A DNA stretch of 8,935 bases from JBBKWG01 sp037968835. Lineage in GTDB: Bacteria > Pseudomonadota > Alphaproteobacteria > Rhodobacterales > Rhodobacteraceae. A program made the translations under genes and the position numbers. This document shows, piece after piece, positions 1 through 6,860 of this stretch. Within the stretch, counting starts at the first letter, position 1. Every line of letters begins with the position of its first letter. The notes beneath the pieces were generated by a model, which did no database searches, was not told where the DNA came from, and saw only the letters and a list, made by a program, of their open reading frames with translations. Location of the stretch: the NCBI GenBank assembly GCA_037968835.1, contig JBBKWG010000056.1, positions 1 through 8,935 on the forward strand, given 5' to 3'.

Positions 1-1346
1 CCCGCCACCGTGGTGTCCGATGGTACAGCCACGCCGGACTCCTGAATGCGCAACATGATCTCGGAGTTCAGCGCCTTCAGCTCGTCCTCGTCACCAATCT
101 TATCGCGAAACCGGAAGCAGACGATGTTAATCTCTCTCGGCGCAGTCAGTTCCAACTCAGGTGTCGCCCGTATCCTGTCGGCCAGATACGCGGCCTGAGC
201 AATGTTCTGGTCGATCAGACGCCCGAACTTCTCGACGCCGTGCTCCTTCATCGCCATCCAGATTTTCAGGGCCTTGAACCCGCGCGACAGCTCGAACCCA
301 TAGTCCGCAAGAAACGTTCCGGCCAGCAATCCGCGCGTCTGCATCTGCAGATAATCTCCATGCATTTCGAACGTCGAGAAATGCTTCTCGGCGTCGCGTA
401 TCAACGCACATCCCGCCTCAAACGGCGTATGCAACCACTTGTGCGGGTCCAGCGCGATTGAATCCGCAGCCTCGATCCCCTCGACGAGATGCCGATGGTT
501 CGGCGCGATCTTCAGGAACGCCCCGATGCAGCCATCGACGTGATACCACAGGTTTTCGCGCCGACAGATTGCTTCGATTGCCCGCAGATCGTCCACCGCT
601 CCGGTGTTCGTCGTACCCGCCGTCGCGATCACACAGACCGGCTGATGCCCTGTCGCGCGGTCCTCGGCAATCTGACGCTCAAGCGCCGCGATATCCATGC
701 GAAAGGCACTGTCCGTCGGCACATAAACAAGCGATTTCGACCCGTGCCCCAGCGTTTCAAGCGCCTTCTGGTGACACGTGTGCGCCTGATCCGAGGCATA
801 GAACCGAAGCGGCTTCTCGATCCCCAGAATGCCGTCGGTGCGCACGTCGACGCCCGCCTTCGCATTCCGCGCCACCGTCAACGCGACCATGTTGGCCATC
901 GAGCCACCGCTGGTCAGCGTGCCGCTTGCGGTCTCGGGAAAGTCCAGCATCGACTTAAGCCAGTTCACGACCTGCACGTCGATCCGTGCCGCCGCGGTAT
1001 TTCCGCCGCCCAGATTGGACCCGTCGACCGCAGCCAGAAAATCACCCAACGCACCAGTGAAATTTCCGGCGCCCATGTACCAGCCCCAGAAACGCGGGTG
1101 GATGTTGCCCATCGTGTAGGGAACCATGTTTGTGCGCATTTCATCGTAGACTGCGTTCAGCGCCGTCGGCCCTTGGGGAACGGGCATCTCGAACGCTTTC
1201 CGCGTTTCTTCGGGCATTTCCTGCCAAACCGACCGAGTTCTCACGTCGCTCAGATGAGTAACCGCGTCGTCGACCATCTGGTGCGCCAGCGCGCGAACCG
1301 CAGTCCAGTCGTCGGGATCGAGTGTCTCTTCGGGGACATTGTCCAC
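1..1346 (-). CDS. PLP-dependent aromatic-L-amino-acid decarboxylase family protein (group II), C-terminus cut by window edge
   Basis: Fold-type I PLP enzyme that would remove the carboxyl group of an amino acid to give an amine in the cytoplasm. 448 residues are visible, reading without a stop to the window edge; the family is usually about 470-490, so only a short C-terminal end is missing. Visible motifs: SDQAH near residues 185-189 (His that stacks on the PLP ring), HVDG near 269-272 (Asp that contacts the pyridine nitrogen), and DPHKWLHTPFEAG with the PLP lysine at about K303. The catalytic-loop tyrosine is present (GDYL, about Y332), which favours a decarboxylase over a Phe-type aldehyde synthase. 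Start: GTG at 1344-1346, chosen because a GGAGGA lies 6 nt upstream; the ATG at 1351-1353 is out of frame. Divergent from tag. The substrate cannot be told from the sequence (aromatic amino acids are the family norm). Family call is firm, exact function open. Confidence 0.93.
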   Translation of the reverse strand, partial: MDNVPEETLDPDDWTAVRALAHQMVDDAVTHLSDVRTRSVWQEMPEETRKAFEMPVPQGPTALNAVYDEMRTNMVPYTMGNIHPRFWGWYMGAGNFTGALGDFLAAVDGSNLGGGNTAAARIDVQVVNWLKSMLDFPETASGTLTSGGSMANMVALTVARNAKAGVDVRTDGILGIEKPLRFYASDQAHTCHQKALETLGHGSKSLVYVPTDSAFRMDIAALERQIAEDRATGHQPVCVIATAGTTNTGAVDDLRAIEAICRRENLWYHVDGCIGAFLKIAPNHRHLVEGIEAADSIALDPHKWLHTPFEAGCALIRDAEKHFSTFEMHGDYLQMQTRGLLAGTFLADYGFELSRGFKALKIWMAMKEHGVEKFGRLIDQNIAQAAYLADRIRATPELELTAPREINIVCFRFRDKIGDEDELKALNSEIMLRIQESGVAVPSDTTVA

Positions 1347-1352
1347 GGGTCA

Positions 1353-1358
1353 TCCTCC
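1353..1358 (-). promoter_or_regulatory. Ribosome binding site of the decarboxylase gene
   Basis: GGAGGA on the minus strand, 6 nt before a GTG start. It is the strongest Shine-Dalgarno in the window and decides the start codon, because the nearby ATG (1351-1353) lies in another frame. Confidence 0.8.
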
Positions 1359-1379
1359 AAGAGTTTGCGACTGAGAGAG

Positions 1380-1407
1380 ACTGCATCGCCAGTTGATCCC
1401 ATGTCAA
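1380..1407 (-). promoter_or_regulatory. Candidate sigma-70 promoter of the decarboxylase gene
   Basis: On the minus strand a perfect TTGACA (1402-1407) is followed after 16 nt by TGCAGT (1380-1385), a weak -10 with 3 of 6 consensus bases. Transcription would begin near 1373, giving a leader of about 27 nt that contains the GGAGGA site. The -35 is convincing, the -10 is not; this is motif reading only. Confidence 0.4.
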
Positions 1408-1455
1408 TTAAGCGCTTTCGAGATGCCTGCTGCCAGACCCTGTCAGTAGCCTTGC

Positions 1456-1484
1456 GTGACGCGGCCAGGAGAACGCGTTAGCCT
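1456..1484 (+). promoter_or_regulatory. Candidate leaderless promoter of tag
   Basis: GTGACG (1456-1461), 17-nt spacer, TAGCCT (1479-1484), then 7 nt to the ATG of tag. By normal spacing the transcript would start at about 1491, one base before the ATG. tag has no Shine-Dalgarno, and an in-frame TGA (1486-1488) rules out an earlier start. The same arrangement, nearly base for base, precedes rnr. Inferred from spacing and motif resemblance. Confidence 0.4.
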
Positions 1485-1491
1485 ATGATCC

Positions 1492-2067
1492 ATGAGCGAT
1501 CCAATCGACGACAAACCACGCTGTTTCGGGTCTCATACCCAGCTTTATGCCGAGTATCACGACACCGAATGGGGCGTGCCGGTCCATGACGACCGGACGC
1601 TGTTTGAAATGCTGATCCTCGAAGGTGCCCATGCCGGTCTCAGTTGGGAAACCGTTCTGAAAAAGCGTGAAGGCTACCGCGCTGCCTTCCACGATTTCGA
1701 CGTGGCAAAGGTCGCGTCAATGACGGATGCGAAGCTTGAAGCTGTCCTGACCGATCCCGGTATCGTGCGCCACCGCCAGAAAGTGTTCTCGACCCGAAAG
1801 AACGCGCAAGTCTTCACGGCGATGCAATCCGAATTCGGCAGCTTCGACGAATGGCTATGGGGCCACGTCGACGGCGAACCGATCAAGGGGGGCGCGGATT
1901 CTGCGAGCGACATTCCGGCCTCGACTCCCCTGTCCGACGCAATTTCCAAGGATTTGAGGAAGCGCGGGATGAGCTTTGTCGGCACGACGATCATCTACGC
2001 TTATCTGCAAGCCGTGGGCGTCATCGACGACCACTGGACCGGCTGCTGGAAGTATCGGAACGCTTAG
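1492..2067 (+). CDS. tag: DNA-3-methyladenine glycosylase I
   Basis: Base-excision repair enzyme that removes 3-methyladenine from alkylated DNA. 191 aa, close to the E. coli Tag length (187), and alignable over its whole length from memory of the E. coli protein. The zinc-binding residues of Tag are all present: C11, H23, H181 and C185 (the last two in DDHWTGC). The base-recognition pocket is also kept: W27 (TEWG), E44 and W52 in LEGAHAGLSW. KKRG followed by FVGTT near the C-terminus is typical of the family. The start is fixed: an in-frame TGA ends 3 nt upstream, and the first zinc ligand is only 11 codons in. No Shine-Dalgarno is visible at normal spacing (AGGAG is about 20 nt away). The gene is divergent from the decarboxylase and convergent with the lytic transglycosylase, only 25 bp from it. 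Nothing suggests loss of function. Confidence 0.97.
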   Translation: MSDPIDDKPRCFGSHTQLYAEYHDTEWGVPVHDDRTLFEMLILEGAHAGLSWETVLKKREGYRAAFHDFDVAKVASMTDAKLEAVLTDPGIVRHRQKVFSTRKNAQVFTAMQSEFGSFDEWLWGHVDGEPIKGGADSASDIPASTPLSDAISKDLRKRGMSFVGTTIIYAYLQAVGVIDDHWTGCWKYRNA

Positions 2068-2092
2068 CACCGACTTCGGAATGATCGGACGA

Positions 2093-3364
2093 CTAACGCA
2101 AGCGCCGCAGGATCTCATAACTCGCATAGCCGTCTGGCACCAACCCCACCGAACGCTGAAATGACCGGATCGCAGCGATCGTATTCGGTCCGATAATCCC
2201 ATCCACACCCGAAGTGTTGAACCCCTTCGAGGTCAACCTTTTCTGCATTTCCTGCTTCTCGACGAATTTCAGATTCCGATCCTCGCGCGGCCAAGCCGCC
2301 CGTATCGGCCCACCCCCGGCGATCCGGTCGGACAAGTGCCCGATGCCAATCACATAAGCGTCGGATGTATTGTAGCGCTCGATCACGTGGAAGTTGTCGA
2401 AGATCATGAATGCGGCACCCTGCGCGCCGGCCGGAAGCAGGATCGAAGCACGCCCGTGATTCGGCACGACCCCGCCCGATACGTCGCGAATTCCCGTAGC
2501 CGCCCAGTCGGCGGGACTTTTCTTGATCCGCTCACCAGTCAGCGAATAGTCGAACCCGCGTGGAAGCTGCACCTCTACGCCCCAGGGCTGACCCTTCGTC
2601 CAGCCAAAACGCGCGAGATAAGCTGCCGTCGATGCGAGGGCATCGGTCGGATCGTCCGACCAGATATCGCGACGCCCGTCGCCGCGGAAATCCTGCGCGT
2701 AGGAAAGATATGACGTCGGGATGAACTGCGTGTGACCCATCGCCCCGGCCCACGAACCGGTCATCCGGCCCGGTGCCACGTCACCCGCCTGAACGATCTG
2801 AAGTGCCGCGATCAGTTGCTCCTCGAAGAACCGCCCGCGCCGGCCATCGAACGCCAGCGTCGCAAGTGCTTCGATGATCGGGACGTTGCCCCGGAAGGTT
2901 CCGTAGGCGCTTTCCAGTCCCCAGACGGCGGCGACCACTTCCGCCTCGACGCCGTATCGCGCCTCGATTTCAGTCAGCAGACGCTGGTTGTCGCGCAGCG
3001 CGTCGCGTCCATTGCGTATACGCGTGTCGGACGCGGCGCTGTCGAGATACTCCCAGATCTGCTTGGTGAACTCGGACTGGTTACGGTCTTTCTGGATCAC
3101 GTCGGTATTGTATCGCACCCCCTGAAACGCCGTGTTGAACACGCTGTCGCGAATACCTTCGGCACGGGCGCGGGCGCGGAACCCGTCGATCCACCTTGCA
3201 AAAGAAGCGTTGGATACGCGAGCCTCCGTCAGCACAAGCGTGACTCCTTCCTGAGCCGCCGAAGGACGGGGTTTCGGGTTGATTGATAGCTCGGGCGCGG
3301 GTCCGCCAAAGGCGACGCCCGCTGCTGCCAGCAAGATTGCGGCGGCGACCGTGAATGGGCGCAT
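2093..3364 (-). CDS. Lytic murein transglycosylase, MltB family (SLT_2 plus peptidoglycan-binding domain)
   Basis: Cleaves the glycan strand of peptidoglycan between MurNAc and GlcNAc, leaving a 1,6-anhydroMurNAc end, and acts in the periplasm. 423 aa. Residues 1 to about 20 form a Sec signal peptide (short start with R2, then an Ala/Leu-rich core). There is no lipobox cysteine, so unlike E. coli MltB it is probably soluble rather than a lipoprotein. The SLT_2 catalytic domain covers about 55-350: the catalytic acid is E151 in WGLESAYG, followed by the family block GAMGHTQFIPTSYL (about 207-220). A PG_binding_1 domain occupies about 366-422 (DGIIGPNTIAAIRSFQ). An AGG lies 7 nt before the ATG. 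The gene sits 137 bp downstream of rnr on the same strand and ends 25 bp from tag, tail to tail, with no clear terminator between them. Family and domains are clear; I give no gene symbol because alphaproteobacteria carry several paralogues. Confidence 0.95.
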   Translation of the reverse strand: MRPFTVAAAILLAAAGVAFGGPAPELSINPKPRPSAAQEGVTLVLTEARVSNASFARWIDGFRARARAEGIRDSVFNTAFQGVRYNTDVIQKDRNQSEFTKQIWEYLDSAASDTRIRNGRDALRDNQRLLTEIEARYGVEAEVVAAVWGLESAYGTFRGNVPIIEALATLAFDGRRGRFFEEQLIAALQIVQAGDVAPGRMTGSWAGAMGHTQFIPTSYLSYAQDFRGDGRRDIWSDDPTDALASTAAYLARFGWTKGQPWGVEVQLPRGFDYSLTGERIKKSPADWAATGIRDVSGGVVPNHGRASILLPAGAQGAAFMIFDNFHVIERYNTSDAYVIGIGHLSDRIAGGGPIRAAWPREDRNLKFVEKQEMQKRLTSKGFNTSGVDGIIGPNTIAAIRSFQRSVGLVPDGYASYEILRRLR

Positions 3365-3409
3365 GTGATAACCTGTTGTTGCGACTTCTGTCGGTACTGC
3401 TTTGAGCGC

Positions 3410-3437
3410 ACACTAACCGGATTCGCGCGACCCGCAA
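3410..3437 (-). promoter_or_regulatory. Candidate promoter of the lytic transglycosylase gene
   Basis: In the 137-bp gap after rnr, the minus strand has TTGCGG (3432-3437), 16 nt, then TAGTGT (3410-3415). Transcription would start near 3403, giving a leader of about 40 nt that includes the AGG ribosome site. Only partial matches to consensus. No strong rho-independent terminator is visible in this gap, so read-through from rnr is possible. Confidence 0.3.
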
Positions 3438-3501
3438 AGCAGGGTTTCCACGACTCGGCGTTCGATTGCCGGGAAAACGACATCGGCGTCACCCGCGCCC
3501 C

Positions 3502-5766
3502 TCACTTGCGCTTGCGGGAAACCTTGCGCTTCACTTTAGCCGTCTTTTTCGCGGCCTTCGCCTGCTTGCGATGCGGCGTGCCCTTTCCGCGACGTGGCGT
3601 GCTTTGCGGTCCGCGAGCAACGGCGTCCCCTTCGACCGCGATCAACTCCAGCATCAGCCCGCCGGTTACCGGAACAGCCTCGGTCAGCTTAACCGAAACG
3701 CGCTGACCAAGAGCTATCGTCAATCCTGTTTCCGACCCCATCAGCGTTTGCGCTTCGCCGTCGAAATGGAAATACTCGCGTCCCATCGAACGGATCGGTA
3801 TCAGCCCATCGGCGCCGGTCTCATCCAGCCGCACGAATGCGCCGAAACGCTGAATGCCCGATATGCGCCCTGTGAGTTCCGCCCCGACGTGCTCGCTTAG
3901 AAACGCAGCCAGATAACGGTCCGTCGTGTCGCGCTCGGCCGCCATCGACCGACGCTCGGTTTCCGATATGTGCTGGCCTGTTTCATCCAGTCGCTCGATC
4001 TCGGTCGGTGACAAACCGTCCTTGCCCCACCCGTGCGCGGTGATCAGAGCCCGGTGCACAACAAGGTCCGAATAGCGGCGTATCGGTGACGTGAAATGTG
4101 CGTACGAACGCAGCGCGAGGCCAAAATGGCCAAAGTTCTCCGGGCTGTAATAGGCCTGCGTCATCGACCTGAGCGTCGACATATTGATCAGTTCATCAAA
4201 ATCAGTGCCTTCGGCGGCGGCCAGCAAACGGTTCAGATGCGAAGTCTTGAGCACCTGCCCCTTGGCAAGCGTGAGACCCGCGGATTGCGCAATTTCGCGC
4301 AGCGCCTCGAGCTTCTCGGGCGAGGGCTCTTCGTGCACCCGGAATAGCAACGGCGTTCGCTTGGCCCAAAGCGTTTCGGCGGCAGCGACGTTCGCCAGGA
4401 TCATGAATTCTTCGATCAGGCGGTGCGCGTCCAGCCGGTCGCGAAAGGCGACGGACGTGACCTGCCCATCTTCGTCCAGAACGATCCGGCGCTCGGGCAG
4501 ATCAAGATCCAGCGGCTGCCGTTCGGCCCGCGCTTTCTTGAGCGCGTCGTAGGCGGCAAAGAGCGGCGAAATGATCTCGGCCATCAACGGCTCGGTGCGC
4601 TCATTAGTTTTGCCGTCCTGAGCGTCCTGAACTTCTTCGTAATTTAACGACGCGACGGATTGCATCAGGCCGCGATGGAAGGCGTGGTCGATCTTTTGGC
4701 CCGCTGCATTGATGCGCATCGCCACAGCTATAGTCGCGCGCGGCACCCCTTCGTGAAGCGAGCACAGGTCGCCGGACAGTCGCTCGGGCAGCATTGGAAC
4801 CACCCGGTCGGGGAAATAGGTCGAGTTTCCGCGTTCCCACGCCGCGCGATCAAGGGCGCTTCCGGGCGTGACGTAGTGAGCAACGTCAGCGATCGCGACC
4901 CAGATGACGTGTCCGCCATCGTTGGCTGGGTCTGTGTCGGGGTGGGCCCAGCATGCGTCGTCGTGGTCGCGTGCATCCGCTGGATCAATCGTCACCAGCG
5001 GCATTTTCAGCAGGTCTTCACGCCCTTTCAGTTCTGCTGGCTTCATCGCGTCAGCTTCGGCAATCGCTTCGTCCGGGAACGCGTCGGGTATGCCATGCTG
5101 ATGGATCGCGATAAGGGACACCGCCTTGGGCGCAGAAGGGTCGCCAAGACGGGTCACGATACGCGCTTTCGGCAGGCCCATGCGGTCCTTCGGTCCGGAC
5201 TGCTCGGCCTCGACCAACTCGCCATCCTTGGCGCCGTGGGTGGCACCCTCGGGCACGCGCCATTCCCGGGCGGCGCCTTTATCGATAGGCAGAATTCGTC
5301 CACCCTCGGCTGACTTTCGGAAAACACCCAGAACACGGGTTGGATTGGTCCCGATCCTACGGATAAGGCGCGCCTCGTAAGCGTGATCGTCAGCCTTGAC
5401 GACGGTCAGACGCGCAAGGATGCGGTCACCGGCACCGAGCGCCGGATCGGATGCACGCGGAATGACAAGGATAGCAGGCTCGGGACCGTCGCCCTGCCAC
5501 TCGAGCGGTCGGGCAAAGAGATCGCCATCGCGATTGGGTTCAATGATTTGAAGAACCGACACCGGCGGCAACCGGTCGGGGTCGCGGTATGTCTTGCGAC
5601 GTTTCTCAAGATGGCCGTCACCTTCCAGCTCTTTCAGGGTCCGTTTCAGATCAATTCTGTCCGCACCCTTTATGCCGAACGCCCGCGCGATATCGCGCTT
5701 GGCGGTCAGGGTGGGATTATCCGAGATCCACGCGAGGATCTCGTCCTTGGAGGGGATGCGTGCCAT
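3502..5766 (-). CDS. rnr: Ribonuclease R (3'-5' exoribonuclease, RNase II family)
   Basis: Processive hydrolytic exoribonuclease that degrades structured RNA from the 3' end in the cytoplasm. 754 aa, slightly shorter than E. coli RNase R (813). Domains in order: a winged-helix-like N-terminus (about 5-60), cold-shock-type RNA-binding region (about 70-240), RNB catalytic domain (about 249-575), S1 domain (about 625-712) and a Lys/Arg-rich tail (about 725-754). Metal-binding aspartates are D261, D267, D269 and D270 (DPADARDHDD). The RNA-clamping tyrosine is Y317 (STYFPDRVVPMLPE), and the family signature HFTSPIRRYSDL VVHR is present at about 557-572. S1 plus basic tail separate RNase R from RNase II. 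Start: ATG at 5766; an in-frame TAG lies 12 nt upstream and no Shine-Dalgarno is seen. It lies 75 nt after the TIGR04282-type gene and may have its own promoter in that gap. Confidence 0.97.
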   Translation of the reverse strand: MARIPSKDEILAWISDNPTLTAKRDIARAFGIKGADRIDLKRTLKELEGDGHLEKRRKTYRDPDRLPPVSVLQIIEPNRDGDLFARPLEWQGDGPEPAILVIPRASDPALGAGDRILARLTVVKADDHAYEARLIRRIGTNPTRVLGVFRKSAEGGRILPIDKGAAREWRVPEGATHGAKDGELVEAEQSGPKDRMGLPKARIVTRLGDPSAPKAVSLIAIHQHGIPDAFPDEAIAEADAMKPAELKGREDLLKMPLVTIDPADARDHDDACWAHPDTDPANDGGHVIWVAIADVAHYVTPGSALDRAAWERGNSTYFPDRVVPMLPERLSGDLCSLHEGVPRATIAVAMRINAAGQKIDHAFHRGLMQSVASLNYEEVQDAQDGKTNERTEPLMAEIISPLFAAYDALKKARAERQPLDLDLPERRIVLDEDGQVTSVAFRDRLDAHRLIEEFMILANVAAAETLWAKRTPLLFRVHEEPSPEKLEALREIAQSAGLTLAKGQVLKTSHLNRLLAAAEGTDFDELINMSTLRSMTQAYYSPENFGHFGLALRSYAHFTSPIRRYSDLVVHRALITAHGWGKDGLSPTEIERLDETGQHISETERRSMAAERDTTDRYLAAFLSEHVGAELTGRISGIQRFGAFVRLDETGADGLIPIRSMGREYFHFDGEAQTLMGSETGLTIALGQRVSVKLTEAVPVTGGLMLELIAVEGDAVARGPQSTPRRGKGTPHRKQAKAAKKTAKVKRKVSRKRK

Positions 5767-5772
5767 TCGCTT

Positions 5773-5801
5773 CGGCTATCATGAGCCGCAGAGGTCGTCA
5801 C
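5773..5801 (-). promoter_or_regulatory. Candidate leaderless promoter of rnr
   Basis: On the minus strand: GTGACG (5796-5801), 17-nt spacer, TAGCCG (5773-5778), then 6 nt to the ATG of rnr. The expected transcription start falls on the A of the ATG at 5766. The hexamers and spacing nearly repeat those before tag. It fits the lack of a ribosome site at rnr and its 75-nt separation from the upstream genes. Not shown experimentally. Confidence 0.42.
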
Positions 5802-5841
5802 GGGGGTTTCGGAGCGCTTTATGCGTGAATGGGTTGCCGGT

Positions 5842-6444
5842 TCAATGTCGGCGCAGCGACCGCGGCCGGCGGACGCGGGCGAGATCGGCAGCGGTATCAA
5901 CGTCAGACAACGTGTCGATAAGCGCGACCGGGTCCGGCAGTTTGCCGATCGCATCCTTCATCGTATCGGCATGAGACCAGCGGACGTTCTCGAAAAGCCC
6001 TTTCGGCGGGCGCTGAGGAAATCTCAGGCCAACCAACCAGAAACCCCCGTCTGTTGCCGGTCCCATAACGCTTCCGGCGCTTCCAAGGGATCGAAAGGCA
6101 CGGGCGATATGGTTACCTGTGATGCCGGGTATATCCGCGCCGATAAGAACCGTTGGCCCCGGAGTGCAGCCAAGCATTCGCGCCATGCGCGCTCCGAGAT
6201 CGCCCTCCCCTTGCGGTATCCGGCGAAGATCCCGCGGCCAGAATCGGCTTTCCATTCCCGGTTTGTCTGGCGAAACGCACAGAACGATTTCCCATCGCGG
6301 ATCACGCAATCGTCGAAGCAGATCGCGCGTCTGGTGACGAAACCACCAGGCTGCTTCCGTCATCCCGATTTCGCGCCCCAGCCTTGTTTTCACACGTCCG
6401 GGCACTGGTTCCTTGACCATGACGAGAAGCGTTCGACGCCTCAC
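5842..6444 (-). CDS. TIGR04282 / DUF2064-type GT-A fold transferase
   Basis: Small nucleotidyl- or glycosyl-transferase-like protein of the family known as rSAM/selenodomain-associated transferase 1, to which an arsenosugar-related role is sometimes attached. 200 aa, normal for the family. Conserved blocks: PVPGRVKTRLG (about 13-23, the N-terminal nucleotide-binding loop), GDLGARMARM (about 81-90), GADIPGI (about 102-108, position of the GT-A Asp motif) and GPATDGGFWLVGL (about 127-139), followed by LFENVRWS. Start: GTG at 6442-6444, overlapping the TGA of the GNAT gene as GTGA, so translation is probably coupled. A later ATG (codon 9) would remove the first beta strand. None of the usual radical-SAM or second-transferase (TIGR04283) partners is visible, so the substrate cannot be inferred from context. 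Family call good, reaction unknown. Confidence 0.85.
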   Translation of the reverse strand: MRRRTLLVMVKEPVPGRVKTRLGREIGMTEAAWWFRHQTRDLLRRLRDPRWEIVLCVSPDKPGMESRFWPRDLRRIPQGEGDLGARMARMLGCTPGPTVLIGADIPGITGNHIARAFRSLGSAGSVMGPATDGGFWLVGLRFPQRPPKGLFENVRWSHADTMKDAIGKLPDPVALIDTLSDVDTAADLARVRRPRSLRRH

Positions 6445-6860
6445 AATTCGCGGACCATCTCTCGATGGAGAATACCTGCGTCGTCGAATTCCGGACCATA
6501 GGCGATGAAACCGAGCGCCTCGTAAAATCCCACGGCGTCGACTTGGGCACCAAGCATTGCGCGCGCGACCCCGTTCGCACGAAGCGTATCGACTGCGCCC
6601 TCGATCAATGCCACGCCAAGCCCGTTTCCGCGGTGTGCCTTCAACACGGCAACGCGGCCGATCTTGCCGACGTCTCCCGACATCAACAGGCGCGCGGTGG
6701 CGACCGGTATATCGTCAATCGACGCGAGAAGATGCAGCGCTTCGTCATCGCAGCCATCCACGTCGTCGGCAACGGTGATGCCCTGTTCCTCGACGAATAC
6801 GGCGTGCCTGATTGCCAGACAGGTCGCAATATCATCGGTCAGTCGGATCGAGCGGTTCAT
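6441..6860 (-). CDS. GNAT family N-acetyltransferase
   Basis: Acyl-CoA-dependent acetyltransferase of unknown substrate. 139 aa, a single GNAT domain. The N-terminal RHAVFVEEQGI block (about 18-28) followed by an Asp-rich stretch and HLLA resembles the YjcF/ElaA-like branch. The acetyl-CoA loop is at about 69-82: GRVAVLKAHRGNGLG, with the R/Q-x-x-G-x-G/A pattern met by R77, G80 and G82. A C-terminal YEALGFIAYGPEF (about 113-125) is the usual GNAT tail. Start: ATG at 6858-6860, overlapping the dapE stop as ATGA. The frame stays open upstream within dapE, but those codons do not resemble a GNAT and would overlap dapE by almost 400 nt, so the short form is the gene. Its stop overlaps the next start (GTGA). 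The coupling to dapE suggests shared expression, not necessarily a shared pathway. Confidence 0.9.
   Translation of the reverse strand: MNRSIRLTDDIATCLAIRHAVFVEEQGITVADDVDGCDDEALHLLASIDDIPVATARLLMSGDVGKIGRVAVLKAHRGNGLGVALIEGAVDTLRANGVARAMLGAQVDAVGFYEALGFIAYGPEFDDAGILHREMVREL

Noticed and set aside
489..1481. 330-codon open frame on the plus strand opposite the decarboxylase
   Set aside because: The minus-strand frame carries all the catalytic motifs of a known family. The plus frame encodes an Arg/His-rich sequence with no recognisable domain and is a GC-driven shadow.
2068..2092. Terminator between convergent tag and the lytic transglycosylase gene
   Set aside because: The 25-bp gap contains only short pairings (CCGA/TCGG) and no T-run on either strand, so no terminator can be supported.
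3365..3501. Rho-independent terminator after rnr
   Set aside because: Only 4-bp arms (GGCG/CGCC, CGGC/GCCG) and no hairpin followed by a T-run.
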